The notes beneath the pieces were generated by a model. That model saw only the letters and a list, made by a program, of their open reading frames with translations, searched no databases and had not been told where the DNA came from. This document shows, in pieces, positions 14,511 to 20,089 of a stretch of DNA of 20,089 nt. Numbering within the stretch: position 1 is the stretch's first letter; every line of letters begins with the position of its first letter. Made by a program: the position numbers and the translations under genes. The stretch covers positions 1-20,089 of the forward strand of contig CAYYYI010000037.1 in assembly GCA_964475735.1 (NCBI GenBank). The letters run 5' to 3'. Source of the stretch: UCB2 sp964475735. GTDB taxonomy: Bacteria > Chloroflexota > Dehalococcoidia > Tepidiformales > Tepidiformaceae.

Positions 14511-15221
14511 TCAGGTGGCTGTCACCGGGGATGCGGGCCCGGGCTCAACGATGCGCCCGTCGCGCATGTGAATAGTCCGATCAGCAGCGGCCGCCACTTC
14601 CCTATCGTGCGTCACGAGCAGGATGGTCACGCCGCGTTCAATGCGAATGCGCCGGAACAGGTCCAGGATCGTCTCCGCCGAGGCCGAGTCGAGCGCCCCG
14701 GTGGGCTCGTCGGCCAGGATGATGGAGGGATTGTTAGCCAGCGCGCGGGCGATGGCCAGCCTCTGCCGTTCGCCCCCTGAGAGCCCCGGTGGCCGGACCT
14801 TTTCCCGGTGCGAGAGCGAGACTGCGGCGAGCAGTTCGCGCGCGCGTTCGCCCTGCTCCCTGTGGTTGAGACCGCTTGCGAACAGCGCCACCTCAACGTT
14901 CTGGATCGCTGTCAGGTTCGGCAGCAGATTGTGGAGCTGGAAGACCAGGCCGACCTCGAACCGCCGGTACCTGTCCAGGTTGTCGACCTTTGAAATGTCA
15001 GTCCCGTTCACCAGGATGCGGCCGGCGGTGGGCTGGTCGAGGGCGGCCAGCACGTGCAGCAGCGTCGACTTGCCGCATCCCGATGGCCCCACAAGGGCGA
15101 CCCATTCCCCCTGTCCGATCGTCAGGGTGACTCCGTTGAGGGCGTTCACCATGCCGTGCTCGAACGACTTCTTGACGTCGAACAGCTGGACGGCGGGCGG
15201 GCGCGCCGCGGCGTCACTCAT
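14511..15221 (-). CDS. ABC transporter ATP-binding protein, MacB/LolD type
   Basis: This 236-residue ATPase contains Walker A GPSGCGKST (45-53), the Q-loop Gln (Q95, GLVFQLHNLLPNLTAIQNV), signature LSGGE (147-151), Walker B IILADEP (167-173) and switch His (H205, VTHDRE). The Q-loop region and TGALDS after Walker B are typical of the MacB/LolD/YknY group, which pairs with FtsX-domain permeases and drives extrusion from the periplasmic side instead of import. The ATG at 15219-15221 overlaps the end of the permease gene by 8 bp (ATGAGTGA), showing one operon and fixing the start. A longer in-frame opening to 15377 is a shadow inside the permease. It should supply ATP hydrolysis for the permease. 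The substrate is unknown. Confidence 0.92.
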   Translation of the reverse strand: MSDAAARPPAVQLFDVKKSFEHGMVNALNGVTLTIGQGEWVALVGPSGCGKSTLLHVLAALDQPTAGRILVNGTDISKVDNLDRYRRFEVGLVFQLHNLLPNLTAIQNVEVALFASGLNHREQGERARELLAAVSLSHREKVRPPGLSGGERQRLAIARALANNPSIILADEPTGALDSASAETILDLFRRIRIERGVTILLVTHDREVAAAADRTIHMRDGRIVEPGPASPVTAT

Positions 15222-16332
15222 GACGGATCGCGTCCAGGGGGCGCAGCAGGGCCGCTCGCGCTGCGGGGTAGAGCGCGCCCACAAACGCCATGCCGAAGGC
15301 GATCGCAAGCGCCCGCCCGAACACGCCGCCCGGGTAGTTGGGCTGGAAAACGCCCACGAGGTCCGGCGACCGGGCAAGGATTTCGACGGCGATGAAACCC
15401 GCCCCCACTCCCACCATCGCGCCGGAGAGGCTTACCACCACCGCCTCCATCATCACGCAGAGCAGCACGCGCATGCGCGACCAGCCGATGGCGCGCAGGA
15501 CGCCGAACTCCCGCGTCCGTTCGAATACGCTGAGAACCATCGTGTTCAGGATCGAGACCGCGCCAATGATGAGCGCCAGCGCCGATACGCCGATGTTCGC
15601 CGCGCTGATCAGCTCGAGGTTGCGGTCGATCCGGCCGAACTCGGACTCCGTGCGCACGGTCGCCAATTCGGGGCGGTCGTACTCAATCTGCTTCCGAATG
15701 GCGTCGATGTCCGCCCCTTCTGCTGTGCGCACAAACACGAGCGTCACCACCCCCGGCTTGCGCTCCTCTGTTTGCACTCCCAGGAGCGACATCATGGAGG
15801 CCGCATCGCCGAAGACCTGGCCCGTCGCGTAGATGCCCACGATGTCGTATGTGTCGTCATCAATGGTGATCTGGTCACCGATAGTCTTGCCCAGGTCCCG
15901 GGCTGCCCTGTAGCCGAGGATGATCTCCGTCTGGGAATCCGGCTCATAGGTGCGGCCGGCGACCATCTGGACGCCGAATCCCTCCAGGTCATCGGGCGGC
16001 ATGCCCAGCTTGAGGAAGAACGGGTGGTCCTTGTCGAGCTTCGTCATGTCTACGAGGACGCCGATGGCGTTTTCCACGCCTTCGTACGAACGGATGAGCC
16101 CGATGTCCTTCTCATCGACCGAGCTATAGATGACGTCGGAGACGCCCTTCTGCGCGACCGAGAAGTCGGCCTCTCCGGTGCGAAGGATGGAGATCGCGGT
16201 TAGCCGCAGGCTGTGCGTGAGCACGCCCATGGTCACCACCACGGCGATGCTGATTGCAATGGCGATGCCGGTGAGCGAAGAGCGCACCTTGCGGGTATAG
16301 ACGTTGCGGGCGGTCAGCGAGACGAAATACAC
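15214..16332 (-). CDS. ABC transporter permease, MacB/FtsX type
   Basis: This protein of about 372 residues has one N-terminal membrane helix (SSLTGIAIAISIAVVVTMGVL), a large extracytoplasmic MacB-like domain, and three C-terminal helices with the FtsX hallmark VFERTREFGVLRAIGWSR. It is the partner of the ATPase encoded downstream, with an 8-bp overlap. The group handles lipoproteins, peptides or macrolides, or acts as a mechanotransmission machine. No membrane-fusion protein gene is adjacent. The start is uncertain. GTG 16330-16332 (VYFVSLTARN) sits after GGAG with a short 3-base spacer and matches the family N-terminus. An in-frame GTG at 16426-16428 would add 32 residues of unclear value. 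The divergent beta-lactamase-fold gene begins about 190 bp upstream. Confidence 0.88.
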   Translation of the reverse strand: MYFVSLTARNVYTRKVRSSLTGIAIAISIAVVVTMGVLTHSLRLTAISILRTGEADFSVAQKGVSDVIYSSVDEKDIGLIRSYEGVENAIGVLVDMTKLDKDHPFFLKLGMPPDDLEGFGVQMVAGRTYEPDSQTEIILGYRAARDLGKTIGDQITIDDDTYDIVGIYATGQVFGDAASMMSLLGVQTEERKPGVVTLVFVRTAEGADIDAIRKQIEYDRPELATVRTESEFGRIDRNLELISAANIGVSALALIIGAVSILNTMVLSVFERTREFGVLRAIGWSRMRVLLCVMMEAVVVSLSGAMVGVGAGFIAVEILARSPDLVGVFQPNYPGGVFGRALAIAFGMAFVGALYPAARAALLRPLDAIRHE

Positions 16333-16520
16333 AGGCTCCTGCCGATAGCGCTGATTGAAACTGCCATGCCGCTGGAGTCGGCCAATACTAGAAAGGGAGA
16401 ACGGAAAGATCCAGTCCGAACTTGTCACCTACATAAGGTTCTTCCATTTGTTGCGGCCACTGATCTACAATCGCGGTGGGTGGCATCGCGCTCCCATGGG
16501 ATGCGCGCTGCGAGGTAACG

Positions 16521-17504
16521 GTGCAACGCCGCGCCACTTTTCCGGTCGCCCCAGCCCGGCCGTCCCAGGGCTGGGAACTCCTCTTCATCGCCGGGCTGGC
16601 CGCCTTCACGTTTGCCCTCGGGCTCTTCGGTTTCGTCCTGGCCGCCGTCATCGTCGACGACGACCAACCCGATCGGCGTTCCGGGCTCGCGTCTCCGGGA
16701 CACGAGGGCGGGGCCGGCAATGTAGCGGGTGAAGGGCTCGCCGCGCCCGTTTCCCGGGCAGATGACGCCCGCCTCCAGGCCGCGATTCTCGACCAGCTGG
16801 GCGCCGATGCCGGGCGCTTCGGGGTCGTCGTGAGGCGGCTCTCCGATGGGCGCGGGGCAGCCGTGAACGCGGACCGCGTCTTCTACGCCGCAAGCACGTT
16901 CAAGCTCGCCGTCCTCTACGAAGCGGAGCGCCAGAGGAGCCTTGGGCTCCTCGACTTCAACTCCAGGCTGGCACTCAGCAGCGAAGACCGAAGCGAGGAC
17001 CTGGGAACGCTCGCTGATCTGCCCGTGGATGAAGACGGATCGCTTTCCATTGCCGAGGCGGTCGAGGCGATGATAGTGAGTTCGGACAACGCCAGCGCTG
17101 CTACCCTGATGAGGCTTCTTGGTGCCGCGGCCATCGACGAAACGCTCGCCTCCCTCGGGCTCAGGCACACCTCCGTCAACACCCGTGACCTGCCCACCAC
17201 GGCCGGGGACATGGCCCTCCTCATGGAGGCGATCGTCCGCGGCACGGGGGTGAGCCAGGAAGCCCGCGACCACATGCGCTCCCTCTTGCTCGCACAGCGG
17301 ACCCGCGACGGCATCCCGGCGGGCCTTCCTGCGGGCACGAGCGTGGGCAACAAAACGGGCACCTGGGAGGGTGTCACCCACGACGCCGGCTTCGTCGAGA
17401 CACCCTACGGCGTCTATGTGATTGCCGTCCTCAGTGCGGGCGAACGGGATTGGGCGCCGATCACACGGGTGAGCGGGGCTGTCTACGCGGTCATGGCGCC
17501 CTGA
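16521..17504 (+). CDS. Membrane-anchored class A beta-lactamase-fold serine hydrolase lacking the omega loop
   Basis: These 327 residues have a single N-terminal membrane anchor (about 20-45), a polar Gly-rich spacer, and an extracytoplasmic beta-lactamase2-type domain. The catalytic motifs are S125-T-F-K128 (AASTFKLAVL), S188-D-N190 (SSDNASA) and K278-T-G280 (NKTGTW). SDN to KTG spans 90 residues instead of 104 in class A enzymes. The segment that would carry Glu166 (WEPELN-type) is absent: LGLRHTSVNTRDLPTTAGDM runs straight through. Without the deacylating Glu it is unlikely to be an efficient beta-lactamase and may be a cell-wall peptidase or penicillin-binding relative. The start is GTG 16521 with GAGGT four bases upstream. 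GTG 16476 is an alternative. It is divergent from the MacB transporter. Confidence 0.85.
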   Translation: MQRRATFPVAPARPSQGWELLFIAGLAAFTFALGLFGFVLAAVIVDDDQPDRRSGLASPGHEGGAGNVAGEGLAAPVSRADDARLQAAILDQLGADAGRFGVVVRRLSDGRGAAVNADRVFYAASTFKLAVLYEAERQRSLGLLDFNSRLALSSEDRSEDLGTLADLPVDEDGSLSIAEAVEAMIVSSDNASAATLMRLLGAAAIDETLASLGLRHTSVNTRDLPTTAGDMALLMEAIVRGTGVSQEARDHMRSLLLAQRTRDGIPAGLPAGTSVGNKTGTWEGVTHDAGFVETPYGVYVIAVLSAGERDWAPITRVSGAVYAVMAP

Positions 17505-17584
17505 AGCCGCGATTCGGCACGTCTGCCAGCGTCCTGTAGGATGCTACGTTACATATCTCTCTGATTTCCCCGGGGGTAGAGCCA

Positions 17585-19276
17585 ATGACCGCGGACCGGA
17601 TCATCCGCGTCGACATGTCCTCTGGCGCTGTAACCGAAGAAGCGGCGCCCTCTGCCTACGCCCTCCTTGGCGGCCGCGCCCTCACCGCCCGGATGCTCCT
17701 CGATGAGACGGACGCGCGCGCCCACCCGCTTTCCGCAGAGGCGAAGCTCTTCATAGCCGCCGGCCTCCTCGGGGCAACAGCGATCACCACCAGCGGCCGC
17801 ACCAGTTTCGGCTTCAAGAGCCCGCTCACCGGCGGAACAAAGGAAGCGAACGTGGGCGGCCAGCTGGGCCATCGGCTCGCGCGGCTGGGAATCAAGGCCG
17901 TTGTCGTCTCGGGCAGTTCGCCCGGCGGCTGGATGCGGCTCGATATCGACGCCGCCGGCGCTCGCCTTTCGACCGCCGATACCCTCGCCGGCCGCTCCAA
18001 CTACGACCTCCACCGCGAACTGGTGGGCGAGGCCTTGCAGACCCGCTCGGCCGCCACCATTGGCCCCGCGGGCGAACTGCGCCTGGCCAGCGCCTCGGTG
18101 GCCGTGACCGACCCCGAGGGCCGCCCCACCCGGCACGCGGCCCGCGGCGGCCCCGGGGCCGTGATGGGCGCCAAGGGGCTGAAGGCAATCGTCGTTGACG
18201 ATGCCGGCGCGCCCCGCGTGTTCCCCGGCGAGCGGCCGGAGCAATTCCGCCGGGGGATCGTGGAGTTCAGCAAGGCCGTCATCGAAGACCCGCGTACGAA
18301 GAATCTAAACCGCTTCGGGACCGCCGGCGTCATCAAGTTCGTCAACCGTGAGAACGTGCAGTCGCTGCCCACGCGCAACCATCGCCTCGGCACATGGGAG
18401 CAGGCGGAAACGATCAGCGGGCAGCACATCGAAGAGCTCGGCGCCGCCCGCGGCGGCAAGATGCTCCCCTGCATGGCCGGCTGCGTGGTCAAGTGCGCCA
18501 TCCTCTTCAACGGCGAATCGGGCCAGCACGTCACGACGGCGCTCGAATTCGAAACGATCGCCCTGCTCGGCTCGAACCTGGAGATCGGACCCATCGACGC
18601 CGTAGCCGAGCTCGACCGCCTTTGCGACGACATCGGCCTCGACACCATCGAAGTTGGCAACGCAATCGGAGTTGCCATGGAGGCGGGCGTGCTCTCCTGG
18701 GGAGACTGGGAGGGCACGAAGCGCCTGCTGGAGGAGATACGCCAGGGAACGCCGCTCGGGCGCATTGTTGGGAACGGCGCCGCCCACGTGGCCCGGACCT
18801 TCGGAGTCTCCCGCGTGCCGGTCGTGAAGGGCCAGGGCCTTCCCGCGTGGGAGCCGCGCACGCTCCCGGGTATGGGTGTGACCTATTCGACAAGCCCCCA
18901 GGGCGCCGACCACACCGCGGGCATGGTCACCGCGCGCGGGGCCACGGTCGAAACGCTCATCAAGCAGAGCCGCCACGAGCAGCTGGTGATGATGGCCATC
19001 GACTCCGCGGGCGTCTGCCAGTTCTCCAACGCGCTGCCCGGCGACATCGCGGGATTCGTCACCAACCGCTTCGGGGTGGCGTGGGACGATGAGGCGGTGC
19101 TGAAGATGGCCCGCGATGGCATCGAGGCCGAGCGCGAGTTCAACCGCCGCGCCGGCTTCGACCGGGGAGACGACCGCCTTCCCGCCTGGCTCTGCGAAGA
19201 GGGATTGCCGCTCCCCGATGGGCCCCAGGCGTTCGACATTCCGCCCGAAATGCTGGACGCAGTCTGGGGCGCCTGA
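17585..19276 (+). CDS. Aldehyde ferredoxin oxidoreductase family protein (W/Mo-bis-pterin, 4Fe-4S)
   Basis: The 563-residue protein belongs to the family that oxidises aldehydes to acids, or reduces acids, with ferredoxin at a bis-pterin W or Mo site. Pterin-domain blocks are GGRALTARML (29-38), GRTSFGFKSPLTGG (71-84) and the hallmark RGGPGAVMGAKGLKAI (187-202). Cluster ligands appear as C296, C300 and C304 (CMAGCVVKC) plus C478 (DSAGVC). The spacing is CxxxCxxxC, whereas Pyrococcus AOR has CxxCxxxC. The protein ends at IPPEMLDAVWGA, shorter than the 600-630 usual, and seems to lack the final helical tail with its RGWD-type motif. The ATG at 17585 follows GGGGGTAGAG. No ferredoxin subunit is adjacent, and MoaD at 3481 may supply the pterin. 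Confidence 0.9.
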   Translation: MTADRIIRVDMSSGAVTEEAAPSAYALLGGRALTARMLLDETDARAHPLSAEAKLFIAAGLLGATAITTSGRTSFGFKSPLTGGTKEANVGGQLGHRLARLGIKAVVVSGSSPGGWMRLDIDAAGARLSTADTLAGRSNYDLHRELVGEALQTRSAATIGPAGELRLASASVAVTDPEGRPTRHAARGGPGAVMGAKGLKAIVVDDAGAPRVFPGERPEQFRRGIVEFSKAVIEDPRTKNLNRFGTAGVIKFVNRENVQSLPTRNHRLGTWEQAETISGQHIEELGAARGGKMLPCMAGCVVKCAILFNGESGQHVTTALEFETIALLGSNLEIGPIDAVAELDRLCDDIGLDTIEVGNAIGVAMEAGVLSWGDWEGTKRLLEEIRQGTPLGRIVGNGAAHVARTFGVSRVPVVKGQGLPAWEPRTLPGMGVTYSTSPQGADHTAGMVTARGATVETLIKQSRHEQLVMMAIDSAGVCQFSNALPGDIAGFVTNRFGVAWDDEAVLKMARDGIEAEREFNRRAGFDRGDDRLPAWLCEEGLPLPDGPQAFDIPPEMLDAVWGA

Positions 19277-19440
19277 CCCGTAGCGCTCCGCGGAGACTTG
19301 TATAGCCATTTTCGATGGCGACGATAGTAACCCTTTCCCTCCTGTGCTAAATTACCCGCGCCATTGGGTGCACCCTGCGCGCTCACTGCTCGTCAGGCGT
19401 TCGCAGGATGCGCCAACCCATCCTGGCAGGAGGTGGAATC
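19277..19440 (+). promoter_or_regulatory. Intergenic region upstream of the last gene
   Basis: These 164 bases hold a perfect 10-bp palindrome CTCCGCGGAG (19286-19295), a small hairpin GCCAT/ATGGC around TTTCG (19305-19319) with no T-tract, and a locally AT-rich stretch. TGCTAAATT near 19345 could be an extended -10. The strong Shine-Dalgarno AGGAGG lies at 19428-19433. No single promoter is convincing. The layout fits a separate transcript for the last gene, not simple read-through from the oxidoreductase. Confidence 0.3.
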
Positions 19441-20089
19441 GTGGTTCGAGCACTCCTGGACCGCCCCGTGCGGGAATCGGAAAACGTCCGCAAAGTCTGG
19501 AACTACCCGCTCATGCAGGCCATTTTCCAGCGCCGCGCGCGGCGCTTCCCCCTGGGCGCCGAAATGCCCGGCGGGGTGGCGCCCTACCGCTCGTCCAACG
19601 CCCCCGTGCCGCTCGACGAGATTGAGGAAGCGATGCTCGTCATGGCCTCGACGGGCCTATCCGGTCTTAACCTGGCGGACCTTCCCTTCTCCGACGCCGC
19701 CGGCGCGAGCTGGTGCGGCAACACCATGATCCAGTTCACGGGCCGCACCTACGCATCTCCCTGCGGTTCCCACGGCACCGAGCTCTTCTTCACCAACGAC
19801 GAGGGCGCCTACTACGTGCAGATGCGCGACAAGCTCCCCGAAAAGGTGGCCGAGTTCGAGACCGAGGAAGACTGGGAGAAGATCATCACCGCCTTCCGCG
19901 CCAACACCGTGAAGATCGCGGACGGGCGGCTGAACATCCCCATGATCACCCCTATCACGCTCCCCTTTAACCAGTGGAACGTGAACCAGCCAGGCAGCAC
20001 GCTTTTCATGCCCATCACCGACGTCACGTGGGAGTACATCAACATCATGATGCTGTTGATGGACGAGCCCAACCGCTGCTACGTCTACG
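19441..20089 (+). CDS. Unidentified protein, 5' part only (216 codons), distantly nitroreductase-like opening
   Basis: The GTG at 19441 follows AGGAGG with a 7-base spacer, an excellent start, and the frame stays open past the window end. It begins VVRALLDRPVRESENVRKVWNYPLMQAIFQRRARRFPLGAEMPGG and continues PVPLDEIEEAMLVMASTGLSG. The PLMQAIFQRRARRF plus PLDEIEEAM pattern weakly recalls the N-terminus of nitroreductase-fold flavoproteins (xxAIxxRRSxRxF, then an LxxLLxAA helix). Later blocks (GASWCGNTMIQFTGRTYASPCGSHGTELFFTNDEG, FMPITDVTWEYINIMMLLMDEPNRCYVY) are strongly patterned but unknown to me. The many Trp, Tyr, Cys and His residues suggest an enzyme. It follows the aldehyde oxidoreductase on the same strand after 164 bp. 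No function is assigned. Confidence 0.75.
   Translation, partial: MVRALLDRPVRESENVRKVWNYPLMQAIFQRRARRFPLGAEMPGGVAPYRSSNAPVPLDEIEEAMLVMASTGLSGLNLADLPFSDAAGASWCGNTMIQFTGRTYASPCGSHGTELFFTNDEGAYYVQMRDKLPEKVAEFETEEDWEKIITAFRANTVKIADGRLNIPMITPITLPFNQWNVNQPGSTLFMPITDVTWEYINIMMLLMDEPNRCYVY

Overview
The window is about 20 kb of dense, GC-rich (roughly two-thirds G+C) bacterial chromosome with a scaffold gap of exactly 100 N at 10314-10413, so it probably comes from a draft or metagenome assembly. I infer the Chloroflexota (Dehalococcoidia-like). The grounds are a Ser/Pro/Thr-rich spacer after a lipobox (PSPTATPDP), many GTG and TTG starts, a Gram-positive-type LexA box, and a gene mix of family III CoA-transferase, DUF3237, MoaD and aldehyde ferredoxin oxidoreductase. 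This is a judgement from style, not a search, and the lineage is uncertain. I see no rRNA, tRNA, CRISPR array or insertion sequence.

Layout. 1-1803: the 3' end of an unknown + strand gene, then (R)-citramalate synthase (cimA) on the - strand. 1889-3373: two toxin-antitoxin pairs in tandem on the - strand, each a small antitoxin followed by a PIN-domain (VapC) toxin starting in a GTGA overlap. 3429-5867 (+): MoaD, a small partner overlapping it, two tandem DUF3237 genes, and a short 3-hydroxyacyl-CoA dehydrogenase. 5947-8302 (+): a hypothetical gene, an ABC-2 polysaccharide-export-type permease without its ATPase, and a family 2 glycosyltransferase. 8309-10613: a two-domain VOC protein (-), a diacylglycerol-kinase-like lipid kinase (+) and an enoyl-CoA hydratase broken by the N gap (-). 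10733-13605 (+): a CoA-transferase with two fused CaiB-like halves and a small lipoprotein. 13609-16332: a single-domain VOC protein (-) whose promoter region carries a LexA-like operator, a small membrane protein (+), and a MacB-type ABC transporter (-). 16521-20089 (+): a membrane-anchored class A beta-lactamase-fold serine hydrolase without the omega-loop glutamate, a tungsten/molybdenum pterin aldehyde ferredoxin oxidoreductase, and the first 216 codons of an unknown protein with a strong ribosome binding site.

How the parts fit. Several genes suggest acyl-CoA and organic-acid metabolism: a CoA-transferase divergent from an enoyl-CoA hydratase, a hydroxyacyl-CoA dehydrogenase, an epimerase-like VOC protein and citramalate synthase. 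MoaD makes the pterin dithiolene needed by enzymes such as the aldehyde oxidoreductase, although the two genes lie about 14 kb apart. No large novel defence or mobile system is evident. The better leads are the LexA-like box over a VOC gene promoter, the CoA-transferase fusion with two candidate catalytic aspartates, the CxxxCxxxC cluster motif in the aldehyde oxidoreductase, the split MoaD pair, and the apparently leaderless antitoxin with palindromes at its promoter.
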